Assembly (NCBI RefSeq): GCF_014982785.1
Contig: NZ_JADCKB010000010.1
Coordinates: 1 to 64,000 of the forward strand
DNA: 64,000 nucleotides
Origin: Ructibacterium gallinarum
GTDB taxonomy: Bacteria; Bacillota; Clostridia; Monoglobales; Monoglobaceae
Direction: 5' to 3'
Positions 44,603-53,823 of this stretch are shown in pieces; within the stretch, counting starts at the first letter, position 1, and each line of letters begins with the position of its first letter. Position numbers and translations under genes: made by a program. The notes under the pieces were generated by a model that was given only the letters and a program-made list of their open reading frames with translations, had not been told where the DNA came from and made no database searches.

Positions 44603-46720
44603 TTATTTTGCCTGTACGGGTGCGTCATAGCAAAACACATGTTTTCCTTTGCCCGCCTGAATTTCATCACCATGAAGCCGAACCGTAGCGGTGGTGGGAA
44701 CTTCGATTTCATAAGTAATTTTTCCGTTCTCCCATTTCCACCCAGAGCTGACCTTTCCGTTTACGGTATCAATGGACGCTTTTACAAAGCCAAGCCGCGC
44801 ATCCGGAATCGGCTCTATGATGATATGCGCAAAGGCAGGCGCATTTTCGTCAATCTTGATACCCGCCGCCACTTCATACATCCAGTCCGCCACTGCACCA
44901 TAGGCATAGTGGTTAAAGGAATTCATTCCCGCGCTCCAAAAACTGCCGTCCGGCCGAATGCCATCCCAGTGCTCCCAGATGGTGGTTGCCCCCATGTTGA
45001 CAGAGTACAGCCATGACGGAAATTCCTCCTGCAAAAGCAAGCTATAGGCCACATCTGCATAGCCGTTTTCCGAAAGGGCATGGAGCAGATAGGGGGTTCC
45101 CACAAAACCAGTCTTGAGTCTGTTTCCGTTCTCTTTGATCATCTGCGCCAATTCTGCGGCAAGCTTCTGCGGGTTTTTGGTCAGATGGAATTTCAGCGCC
45201 AGCACATGCTCTGTCTGGGTTTTGCATTCATATTCTTCCTCAAACTGATCACGCAGGGCACTGCAGCGCTTTTCATAATCGGACATATCCTTTCCCAGCA
45301 CTTTGCCGCTTTTGATCAGCAGTCCCATGGAGTAAATATGAAATGCACTGCTGATAAATTCTTTATCAGTAAGCCCCCGGTCATTTCCCTTTTCTCCATC
45401 CAGGGCCAGCCAGTCACCGTAATGGGTCCTGCCTTTTTTGGCGCTGTATTCCACCCACCGTTTCATGCTTTCAAACTGCCGTGCAAGCAGTGCTTTGTTG
45501 CCGTAAGTCAAGTACATCTGCCAGGGACAGATCACCGCCGCATCTCCCCATGCCGCAGACCCGTCCTCGTGATCCTCTCCCAGCACATTGGGGACTACGT
45601 CAGATACACAGCCGTCCTCTTTCTGATCGGCGCTCAAATCCGCCAGCCACTTTTCAAAAAACCGGTTGACATTGAAATTAAACGATGCGGTTTTTACAAA
45701 CACCTGCGCGTCACCGGTCCAGCCCAGCCGCTCGTCCCGCTGGGGACAATCTGTGGGAACATCCAAAAAATTCCCCTTCTGCCCCCAGATAATATTATGA
45801 AAAAGCTGATTGACCTTTTCATTGGAACATACGAAATCACCGGTGCGCTTGATGTCAGAGTGCACCACGATTGCCGTAAATTCCGTATTTTCCGGGCATT
45901 CGTCAAGCCGGATATACCGAAATCCCATAAAGGTAAAATGCGGCTTATAGACCTGTTCCCCGTCCCGGCAGGTATATTGCAGCAGCTGTTTTGCTCCCCG
46001 CAGGTTTTCGGTATAGAAATTGCCGTCCTTATCCAGCACCTCCGCATGGGATATCACAATTCTATCCCCCGCCTTTGCCGTGGTTTTGAACTCCACATAT
46101 CCGGTCAGGTTCTGGCCAAAGTCAATCACCTTTTCCCCTTTGGGGGTGAGCATGGTCTTGACCGGCCGGATCCTTTCGTGTTCGCAGACAATCTCCCCGT
46201 CCTGAGGAACCAGCTGCTGCTTGGGCGCATTGAGCACCGCCGCCGGTTGATCAAACATAGGCACAATCCGTGCGTCATAGATCTCTCCGTCATAAATGCC
46301 GCTTGCCACAACCGGCCCGTTGCCGCACATCCAGCTTTCATCCGTATAGATGGTTTCCGTCCGGTCGGGATAGGTGATTTCCATTTTCGCAATCATGGCG
46401 CACCGATCTCCATAAAGATTGCGGTTATTGACATCCCAGGTCAATTGTCCCCTATACCATCCATCTCCCACAAAAACATTGAGCTCATTTTCCTCTTTCA
46501 GCATAGGAGTAATATCATATTCCTGATACAAATGCCGCTTGTTATAACTGGTAAATCCGGGCGCCAAAACAAAATTCCCCACGCGGTTTCCGTTTAAAAC
46601 TGCCTCATAAACTCCCATTGCTGTAATCCATAATTTTGCGGCGACGGCATCTTTTCCGATATCAAATTTCTTTTGAAAAGCGATACAGTTTTTTCCTGTG
46701 ATCCATTGTGCATTTTTCAT
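44603..46720 (-). CDS. Alpha-L-rhamnosidase (GH78)
   Basis: A 705-residue GH78 enzyme with no signal peptide, so it acts in the cytosol on imported oligosaccharides. The N-terminal beta domains include KLWITAMGVYEAVLNGNRVG and TSYNKRHLYQEYDI. The catalytic (alpha/alpha)6 barrel carries DCPQRDERLGWTGDAQ near residue 330, with the Asp, Glu and Asp that serve as acid and binding residues in characterised GH78 enzymes. A late active-site region, GATTIWEHWDGIRPDG, is near 595. A C-terminal beta sandwich ends it. Three bases separate it from the second GH78-type gene upstream, so they are co-transcribed. Confidence 0.94.
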   Translation of the reverse strand: MKNAQWITGKNCIAFQKKFDIGKDAVAAKLWITAMGVYEAVLNGNRVGNFVLAPGFTSYNKRHLYQEYDITPMLKEENELNVFVGDGWYRGQLTWDVNNRNLYGDRCAMIAKMEITYPDRTETIYTDESWMCGNGPVVASGIYDGEIYDARIVPMFDQPAAVLNAPKQQLVPQDGEIVCEHERIRPVKTMLTPKGEKVIDFGQNLTGYVEFKTTAKAGDRIVISHAEVLDKDGNFYTENLRGAKQLLQYTCRDGEQVYKPHFTFMGFRYIRLDECPENTEFTAIVVHSDIKRTGDFVCSNEKVNQLFHNIIWGQKGNFLDVPTDCPQRDERLGWTGDAQVFVKTASFNFNVNRFFEKWLADLSADQKEDGCVSDVVPNVLGEDHEDGSAAWGDAAVICPWQMYLTYGNKALLARQFESMKRWVEYSAKKGRTHYGDWLALDGEKGNDRGLTDKEFISSAFHIYSMGLLIKSGKVLGKDMSDYEKRCSALRDQFEEEYECKTQTEHVLALKFHLTKNPQKLAAELAQMIKENGNRLKTGFVGTPYLLHALSENGYADVAYSLLLQEEFPSWLYSVNMGATTIWEHWDGIRPDGSFWSAGMNSFNHYAYGAVADWMYEVAAGIKIDENAPAFAHIIIEPIPDARLGFVKASIDTVNGKVSSGWKWENGKITYEIEVPTTATVRLHGDEIQAGKGKHVFCYDAPVQAK

Positions 46721-46723
46721 CTT

Positions 46724-48865
46724 CTATTTCCTTTCTTCATACGGGGTCATGCGGCAGCCCTGTCCTTCCGCATTCCCGGCGTTCTTTTCTTCCGGCCAGA
46801 CTGTAAGGGAGATCCGGCCGTTTTTCAATTTCTTTTCGACCTTTTTTCCATTGGGCGATTGAAAATGTTCGCCGGTTAACTCCAAAATATCTTCCACCAG
46901 AATAATAACCGGAGCACAGGCCCAAGGATGGCACAGGCTGGTATTCCACTTCTGCTCCTTGCCCCACACCTCAAAACAAGTGGTGGCGCCCTCCCGCAGC
47001 ATATTCACCCAGGAATGCTCGCTTTGGTTCATCAGCAAATCAAATTCTTCCTCCTGTGCGCCAATTCGTCCCAACCCTTTTAACACAAAATACGCAAACT
47101 GTACACCGCAGCATAAGCCTTTTTCCATAATCAGCTTTTTCATGCTGTCATGTGCCTCCTGCGGCGCAAGGGAAAAATATAGGGGCAGGGCGTTTGCATG
47201 AAGGGAGCTGTGGGTGTGGGCGGCATCGTCATAAAACAGCTTGGTTTTTTTGCTGTAAAATACATCACAAAACGCTTTTTTAAGCACCTGTGCCCTGCCG
47301 ATTCGCTCCAATCCCAAAAGGTCCCGTATCTCTTCGATGCATGCGGCCGCCCCGGCATAAAAGGCATTGAGCACACAGTGCACCGGGATCTCCTTCTGCC
47401 CCTGCTCCGTGTTGACGCAGTAGCCGTCCCGCAGATTTTTCGGCCAGTCCACCAGATTCCATTTATCGGTCACGTTTTGCAGCAGGCCGTCTTCCCTCTC
47501 AAACTGCTTAAAATGCTCCATGACCCCTTCTATGATGGGATACAGCTTTCTCACCGTCTCCAAATCCCCGGTAAGACGATAGTAGTGCAGTACCTGCAAG
47601 GGATACTGCAAAGAAAAATCTGCGATCTCCTGCATAAAGCTTCCAGGTGCCACCGCCATCAGCCCTTTGCACACCCGTGCGCTTTGGGCAAAATCAAACA
47701 GGGTCTTTCGATATATTTCCGCATCTCCCGTCAGATACAAATATGCAAGTCCGGAAACGGTAAAATCCCCCAGATACTGTCCCTTTTCCCGGCTTGGGCA
47801 GTCCAAAAACCCCTCCTGCACCCCATAGCGCAGGGTGTTTCTGCAAAGATCCCAGATCTCCTTGAGATAAGGGATATCGGTCTCCAGCCTGCATCGCTCC
47901 AAAAAGCGGTGATGCCGGACAATGGCACGTACTTCCTGAGGATCAAAAACCTGTGTATCGCATGCAATCTGCACATACCGAAAAGCCTTATAATCAAAAA
48001 AGTCAAAGGTGTCCTCCCCGCCTGACAGGGTGCATCTGTCATAATAATCACAGCAGCACCGGGTTTCAAACCGCACACTGCCGTCTGCTTCCAGTTCTTC
48101 CCCGTATTTGACGCACACTTCCTGCCCCGCTGTCCCTTTTGCTGTAAAATATATCTGTCCGGTAATCTCCTGCCCAAAGTCAAACAGCCAGACATTTGGG
48201 CTGGGGTTTGTGATTTTTGCCGGCTTGGTTTCATACACATCTACCACCGGCGATGGCTGATCTGCAAACTGCCAGTCCGGCGCAGTTACCAGGCAGGCGT
48301 TTTGATATCCAGTTTCATCTGCGCCGAGCGTCGTCCAGTCAGCTTGCTTTTTGCGAAAATCAATATCCTCACGAAACTGGGTGCGGTAGGATGTGGTATC
48401 GCCGCTGTATTCTTCCGCCCGGGCACAGCGCCAGCTTTCGTCCGTCCCAAACAGAAATCTGCCGTCACATAGAATTTCCGCCGCAAGCCCCATCCGGTTA
48501 TCGCCGCTGTTCCAAACCCGGTTGATCACCCCCTGATAATACACGTGCACTGCAATCTTGTTTCTTCCCATATTTAAATAGGAAGAAATGTCTATCTGGT
48601 TGTAATGATAGGCGGACACATAGGCCGGCGCCGGCCCCTGACACACAAAGGTGCCGTTGATGTATAATTTATAATAATCATCCGCCGAAATTCGGATCTG
48701 ATAAACGCCGCTTTTGCGGATCGCAAACTCCTTGACAAAATGCACATGATAGTTTTCATAAACAGAAGGCACAATCTCTCTTTCCTCCGCCTCTTTATGA
48801 AAAACATCAATGGGCAAAACGTCCGCAAAATTCTCGGTGGTGATCCACTGTCCAATCCAATCCAT
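46724..48865 (-). CDS. GH78-like alpha-L-rhamnosidase with variant catalytic motif
   Basis: A 713-residue cytosolic GH78-type protein. WIGQWITTENF opens the N-terminal beta domain; YYKLYINGTFVCQGPAPAYV near residue 75 and VWLFDFGQEITGQIYF near 230 match GH78 beta domains. In the barrel, the canonical DxxQRDERxGWxGD segment is replaced by DCPSREKGQYLGD near 365, one residue shorter, though Asp, Glu and Asp remain. ATTCFEVWGKEQKWNTSLCHPW near 650 corresponds to the later catalytic region. It may differ in linkage or aglycone from its neighbour. The ATG is chosen because GAGGG precedes it; the frame opens 14 codons earlier. Confidence 0.85.
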   Translation of the reverse strand: MDWIGQWITTENFADVLPIDVFHKEAEEREIVPSVYENYHVHFVKEFAIRKSGVYQIRISADDYYKLYINGTFVCQGPAPAYVSAYHYNQIDISSYLNMGRNKIAVHVYYQGVINRVWNSGDNRMGLAAEILCDGRFLFGTDESWRCARAEEYSGDTTSYRTQFREDIDFRKKQADWTTLGADETGYQNACLVTAPDWQFADQPSPVVDVYETKPAKITNPSPNVWLFDFGQEITGQIYFTAKGTAGQEVCVKYGEELEADGSVRFETRCCCDYYDRCTLSGGEDTFDFFDYKAFRYVQIACDTQVFDPQEVRAIVRHHRFLERCRLETDIPYLKEIWDLCRNTLRYGVQEGFLDCPSREKGQYLGDFTVSGLAYLYLTGDAEIYRKTLFDFAQSARVCKGLMAVAPGSFMQEIADFSLQYPLQVLHYYRLTGDLETVRKLYPIIEGVMEHFKQFEREDGLLQNVTDKWNLVDWPKNLRDGYCVNTEQGQKEIPVHCVLNAFYAGAAACIEEIRDLLGLERIGRAQVLKKAFCDVFYSKKTKLFYDDAAHTHSSLHANALPLYFSLAPQEAHDSMKKLIMEKGLCCGVQFAYFVLKGLGRIGAQEEEFDLLMNQSEHSWVNMLREGATTCFEVWGKEQKWNTSLCHPWACAPVIILVEDILELTGEHFQSPNGKKVEKKLKNGRISLTVWPEEKNAGNAEGQGCRMTPYEERK

Positions 48866-48937
48866 TGTCTCATCCCTCTTGTTATAGTATAGATATACAG
48901 CGGGCATTGCAGAACATATTCTGCAATGCCCGGTTTC

Positions 48938-51900
48938 TTATTCGCTGTCGCCGTCTTCATCGGATTCGGATGTATTTTCATCCTTTCCCGTACTTTGCTG
49001 GGTATCCGGCAACACTGCCGCATCTTCTCCAGTGCTGTCCGCCGGCGGCTGATTCTCCTCGCTTTCAGCTTCCTCCTGCATGAGGCTCCGGTATACCATC
49101 ACCATGGATTGCTCACGCAAAGCACTGCCCTGGGGCTGAAGGGTGTTATCCTCCATACCATTGATCAGTCCCAGCGAAATCGCTGTGGCCATATAGGGCT
49201 TTGCCCAATCGCTCACCTGATCCGCATCCGCATAGCCGCTCAGATCGCCGTCTGTCAGCTCTGCCTTGCCCTGGGAAACCAGCGCGCTTACCATGATTTT
49301 GACCGCTTCCTCACGGGTCATGACCACATTGGGATTGGCATTGCCGCCTGCGCCTTCCAAAATTCCGGCATCATAGGCCGCCTGCATATATCCCGCATAC
49401 CAGTCATCTGCACTCACATCACCAAACGCCCCGTCATAGGCCTTGGGCTCGATTCCCATGGCGCCCAGCATCATCTTGGTAAATTCTGCCCGGGTGGTTT
49501 GATCGGTCAAATGCAAAGAGCCGTCAGAACCATTGACAATGCCGTTGTTTACCAAATAGGAAATTTCCTCTTTAGCCCAGTGATCCTTTAACTCATCCGC
49601 AAACTGATCCGCAGGTTTGGTATCCGGTTTTTCTGTGGGGGTGGGACCTACGTTTGTTCCACCATTGCCGCCGCTGATGCTGCCGCCGCCAATACCGCCA
49701 CCGCCATGGCTGGATCCGCCGCCGGCAGAAGGGCCGGGTGTCGGCTGAGGCGGTTCGATCTCAGGACCATCCTCTATGATTGGTTCCTCGCCGAAATAAA
49801 CATAGTTGTTTGCCTGTTTGAAAGAAACGCTTTCGCCGTTGACCGTCACAGAGCTGATCTTATTGGGAGCAAACACGGTGAAGTCTTTTAAGAACGCGTC
49901 CACATCAAAGCCGCTGTCCATCAATTCGCCGTCATCGCCTCTGCCCTTGCCCGCTTCGATCTCAAGCAGGGACCCCGACCATTTGACGCTCACTTCATTG
50001 ATGGCTTCCTCTGCCCGGCTGTATGCCAGCTCATAATTCAAAGAAGTATTCTTCAGATGGGTTCCGTTGTGGAAAATGAGGTGTCTGGGATTGGGTTCTT
50101 TCTCGTTTCCGCTCACCTCATAATAGGCCAGATCGCCGTCCGTGGTCAGGTTGGAGAATGCCAGTTCATCGCCAGCTTTCTTATCCGGTTCGTGAAGAAT
50201 CATATAATTGATTTTGTAATCCTCATCCACTGCCGCTTCTTCTGCGGTGATCTCTGCGGTGAACGCGGACGCAGAACCGTCCTGGGCGTCTTCGGTCAGA
50301 CCCACGATCTCCACTGGGGTGGGAATAACACTGTATTCCTCATTGGCTTTGGTGGGGAAGAGAATGGTGTCAAACTTGGTGGTTCCCACCGCATATTTGT
50401 CAAACCGGCCATAAGGCGTACTGTAACCGTCTGTGTAGTATCCATAGCAAAGCTTGGGCTCCACACTGCTGATATCCGCAGGCACTACCTGAATATTGGC
50501 CTTTCCGTCAAAGTTTGACTTAAACGCACCGGTACCTGTCCCCGGAACATACTGGGTATTTTCGATCTGCTTGTCAACATCCGCAAAATCATTATGCGTC
50601 CACTGTACCGTTTCGCCCGGCTGCAGCTCGTACTGTCCATCAATAGAGATGTTGGCTTCCGGGGCCATATGCCAGTATTGGCTGTATTTGTTCTCTTTTT
50701 GATTATCTTCCGGATCCATATAATCCGATACAATCCAGAATCCGTCTTTGATAAACAGAATATTCCGCTTATAGGTCATGCCGGGTTCCAGGGGCGGGGT
50801 TTCGCCATTACCGCCGGGCGCCATGACCGGATCCTTGAAATACCCTAAATCCTTATATACATGGGTCAGATTCAGCTTGGAAAAGTCATAGCTGTCTCCG
50901 GTGACCACCATCTCATAGTTGCCCACGCCGTTTGATGGCTTGCCGGATCCCGTGCTTTGGTTGTTTTTGACCAAATCACTGTATACCTTCTGCGAAACCA
51001 GCGCATAGTCCATAGTATTGGGGGATTTGGATGTCTGGCAATAGTCGTTGATCTCCACCGTGTTGTGTCCGCGAGAGGAAACCTGCCATCTGTGAGGAAG
51101 GTTATCCGCCAAATAGCCCAGATATCCCACATCCGCCAGCAGATAGTTGCCATACGCCGCCACAATCACGCCGCCATCGTCCCAGTGGGAGTGAGCACCG
51201 TCTGCCTGGTCGGCGTTGGTATGCAGATACATGGCGTTTTCTGTCCAGTTGTTCCGCATGGTAAAGAATTTACCCACCGGATAATAGTAGGAGGTGTAAT
51301 CCGGCTCTTTGCCTTTTTGGCCGTCATAGGCAATATAGAGAAGCTCCGGATCCTGGGTCAGATCCGCCACATACTCAATGGCCTGGTTCTTATAGGTATT
51401 GGTTACTCCGTTGGAGTCTCCGTACTGTGCCTCCTTCACCCCCGGCAAACACGTTCTAAAGAGGAAGTAGGACAAATCCTTAATCTTTCCCATTGCCATA
51501 TCCGAAAATTCAAAGGGAACCCCAGCATCTTGCGCCGACCGCTTCACATTCAGCAGCCGGTTGAGGGCAACGTGGGTATAGCTTTGAGAAAGCTCGTGTC
51601 CTGCGCCGTCCGCAAAAGTGGTAGTACCATAGCTGGCGTGCAGGTTGATAGCCGCTTCCCAGTTGCGAAGATATCCATTTGGTTCATTGGGCTTGGTATA
51701 GGCCAGCTCCGGATATTTGAACATGATCTGAGAATGCCCGTCCAGCTGCATGCTTCCCCAGTTTCCGTTCTCAGAACTGCCCCAGGTATCCCGGACTGCC
51801 TTGTCACCCAACACCTTGATATACTTCATGAAGGTAACAAAAATCTCCGGCGTCATATATTCGCTCTTGAATAAATACTGTACATTGGTGGCAATCTTGG

Positions 51901-53797
51901 ACCGCTGGGACATATCCAAAGTCTTTGCATATCCGCCAAAGAGCAGATGTCCGCCTGTGGTTCTTCCGTTTGTATTTGCCCCCATCCAGCGCGCCGGCGT
52001 TCCCTGCTCACCGGATGCCAGACAATAGGTCACCTTGATAAAATCATGCAGAATCAGCATGGCCGTCCTTGCATAGTCCTCGTTGCCAGTGGAATAATAG
52101 GTCTGGGCAAGCTGATCCCACCATCCGCTGAAACGCAAAGGATCCTCGTGCATACGGGCGTTTGGCATCTGAGAATCCGGATAAAAATTCTTTTGAGCAT
52201 CTTGATTCTTCAAACCGCCCCAGAAGAAGGACTGCTGTTTTGGGTCTCTGCTCTGTTCGGAATAGACACCGTTGACAAGAACATCAGAAAGCCATATTAC
52301 CGTATCTTCGTCGAAATTATCAGAAGACAGGCCGGTCACCGCGATCAACTTCCGGTAGGACGGGTCATTCCGGGGTGTTTCGGCAATATCGTTCACCTTA
52401 CCCCGCAGATGCAGCGTGGCATTGCTGATGACGTCGCCTTCCTTGATCTGACTTCCGAAGTCAAACAGCAAATAGGTCCGCCTCATATTATCTCCAACCA
52501 AATATCCGTCCTCTGCTGTATGATCTTCCTCGGTATCCTCCGATTCCGAAACCAAAAGGCGATTGGGGTCCGTTGCGCCAAAGGGGGTGGAGGAATTTTC
52601 TGCACCGCCGCCTACATAGGCGTCCTCTATCACCGGAAAGGTCAGGGTAACGTTACCCACCGTTGCCTCAATATAGGGTGCGTACTTTCCGTCCTCTGCC
52701 TCTTTGCTGTAAAATTCCGCCTGATATTCATCTTTATCTGGCGCGACCAGCACAATGGCACCTTTTCCATTTCGTTTGGCCTCCACGGCAGAGGTCACAT
52801 CCACCGTTACCTCTCCCTCTTCCTGATCCATAAAGAACCAGCCGGTTGCCGGGAAAGAACTGTGGATATACATATTCCTCATCAGCATATCACTGCGGTT
52901 CTTCATATCCGAGGTGATGGTTGGCGTCTGCAGGGGATTGAGCTCCTGCATATTCCGATAATACGCCAGATATGCTTCCTTGGCGCCCTCATAGTCGCCT
53001 GCCTTGGCGGCTTCTCCCACGTCTGACAGCTTGTTATTCAGCACCTTTTCATAGGCATTGGTCACAGTATAATCGATCATGGGCTCTGTAGTCCAGGTCT
53101 GGGAAGCCTCGTCCCAAACACCGAAAAACCGCTCGTCTGTGGGGAAAGCCCCTTCGTCCACTCTCTCTTTGATATAATCCTTGGCGATAATATCCGAAAT
53201 TGGCTGAATTTTTTCCATTTCGGTATCCAAAGGATCGTTATAATATTTTTCATTCCAACGGGCAAACAGACGATCCCCATCCGTGGCATTGGCATTCCAA
53301 TAATCATACTTCTCCCGTGCCAAGTCATTTAAGTACTCTGCCGGATCCGACCAGTCATAGGCGTCAAAATCAAAATACGGCTCCAGCGTATCGTCATTGC
53401 TTGATGTGAGTTCTACCTCTGCGCTTTCTGCCTCTGTCTCCGCCGGTTCCGTCTCAGGCTCAGTCTCTGGCTCAGTCTCTGGCTCGACTTCTGCCGGAGC
53501 GTCTGTCTGGACTTCTGTCACGGCGCTCGCTTCCTCCTCGGCCACACTCTCTGTCTCCTGTGCCGCAGCTTCCCCGGCCGAAGCAATCTCGGCCGGTTCT
53601 TCCTGCGCTTCTTCTGTTTCCGGGGACGGTTCTTCCACCGTCTCTTCCTGTTTTTCTTCTGTGTTCTCTGTCACGCTGAAATTGCTCTCCGGTTCCGCCG
53701 CCACAGCTGCAAAAGGAAATCCCAGAGACAGCATTGCAAGGCTTAGAACCAGTGCAATCAACCGTTGGCTTTTTAATACTTTGTGCAGTTTTTTCAT
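48938..53797 (-). CDS. Secreted SLH-anchored heparinase II/III-like polysaccharide lyase
   Basis: A 1619-residue secreted enzyme. A signal peptide (LIALVLSLAMLSLGFPFAAVA) leads into about 100 Glu/Pro/Thr-rich residues with EPETEPET repeats. A helical region, a DNRLRE-like beta domain (VIEDAYVGGG and RRTYLLFDF, about 52670-52280) and an (alpha/alpha) toroid (52240-51460; FADGAGHELSQSYTHVALN) follow. A heparinase II/III beta domain (GAHSHWDDGGVIVA and SRGHNTVEIND) supplies probable catalytic His and Tyr. A Gly/Ser linker, three SLH repeats (49600-49090) and an acidic tail end it. Substrate unknown; a uronic acid polymer such as pectin is likely. GAGAGG precedes the inner Met. Confidence 0.85.
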   Translation of the reverse strand: MKKLHKVLKSQRLIALVLSLAMLSLGFPFAAVAAEPESNFSVTENTEEKQEETVEEPSPETEEAQEEPAEIASAGEAAAQETESVAEEEASAVTEVQTDAPAEVEPETEPETEPETEPAETEAESAEVELTSSNDDTLEPYFDFDAYDWSDPAEYLNDLAREKYDYWNANATDGDRLFARWNEKYYNDPLDTEMEKIQPISDIIAKDYIKERVDEGAFPTDERFFGVWDEASQTWTTEPMIDYTVTNAYEKVLNNKLSDVGEAAKAGDYEGAKEAYLAYYRNMQELNPLQTPTITSDMKNRSDMLMRNMYIHSSFPATGWFFMDQEEGEVTVDVTSAVEAKRNGKGAIVLVAPDKDEYQAEFYSKEAEDGKYAPYIEATVGNVTLTFPVIEDAYVGGGAENSSTPFGATDPNRLLVSESEDTEEDHTAEDGYLVGDNMRRTYLLFDFGSQIKEGDVISNATLHLRGKVNDIAETPRNDPSYRKLIAVTGLSSDNFDEDTVIWLSDVLVNGVYSEQSRDPKQQSFFWGGLKNQDAQKNFYPDSQMPNARMHEDPLRFSGWWDQLAQTYYSTGNEDYARTAMLILHDFIKVTYCLASGEQGTPARWMGANTNGRTTGGHLLFGGYAKTLDMSQRSKIATNVQYLFKSEYMTPEIFVTFMKYIKVLGDKAVRDTWGSSENGNWGSMQLDGHSQIMFKYPELAYTKPNEPNGYLRNWEAAINLHASYGTTTFADGAGHELSQSYTHVALNRLLNVKRSAQDAGVPFEFSDMAMGKIKDLSYFLFRTCLPGVKEAQYGDSNGVTNTYKNQAIEYVADLTQDPELLYIAYDGQKGKEPDYTSYYYPVGKFFTMRNNWTENAMYLHTNADQADGAHSHWDDGGVIVAAYGNYLLADVGYLGYLADNLPHRWQVSSRGHNTVEINDYCQTSKSPNTMDYALVSQKVYSDLVKNNQSTGSGKPSNGVGNYEMVVTGDSYDFSKLNLTHVYKDLGYFKDPVMAPGGNGETPPLEPGMTYKRNILFIKDGFWIVSDYMDPEDNQKENKYSQYWHMAPEANISIDGQYELQPGETVQWTHNDFADVDKQIENTQYVPGTGTGAFKSNFDGKANIQVVPADISSVEPKLCYGYYTDGYSTPYGRFDKYAVGTTKFDTILFPTKANEEYSVIPTPVEIVGLTEDAQDGSASAFTAEITAEEAAVDEDYKINYMILHEPDKKAGDELAFSNLTTDGDLAYYEVSGNEKEPNPRHLIFHNGTHLKNTSLNYELAYSRAEEAINEVSVKWSGSLLEIEAGKGRGDDGELMDSGFDVDAFLKDFTVFAPNKISSVTVNGESVSFKQANNYVYFGEEPIIEDGPEIEPPQPTPGPSAGGGSSHGGGGIGGGSISGGNGGTNVGPTPTEKPDTKPADQFADELKDHWAKEEISYLVNNGIVNGSDGSLHLTDQTTRAEFTKMMLGAMGIEPKAYDGAFGDVSADDWYAGYMQAAYDAGILEGAGGNANPNVVMTREEAVKIMVSALVSQGKAELTDGDLSGYADADQVSDWAKPYMATAISLGLINGMEDNTLQPQGSALREQSMVMVYRSLMQEEAESEENQPPADSTGEDAAVLPDTQQSTGKDENTSESDEDGDSE

Positions 53798-53823
53798 ATT
53801 CTTACCTCTCATTCATCGCTGAC

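Noticed and set aside
45080-46597. 505-codon forward open frame
   Set aside because: It is the complement of the GH78 gene; its composition (Cys, His and Ile runs) is unlike a real protein.
53397-53822. Ser/Val-rich forward frame resembling a surface protein
   Set aside because: It is antisense to the Glu/Pro repeat region of the lyase gene; the Ser-Val pattern is the complement of those repeats.
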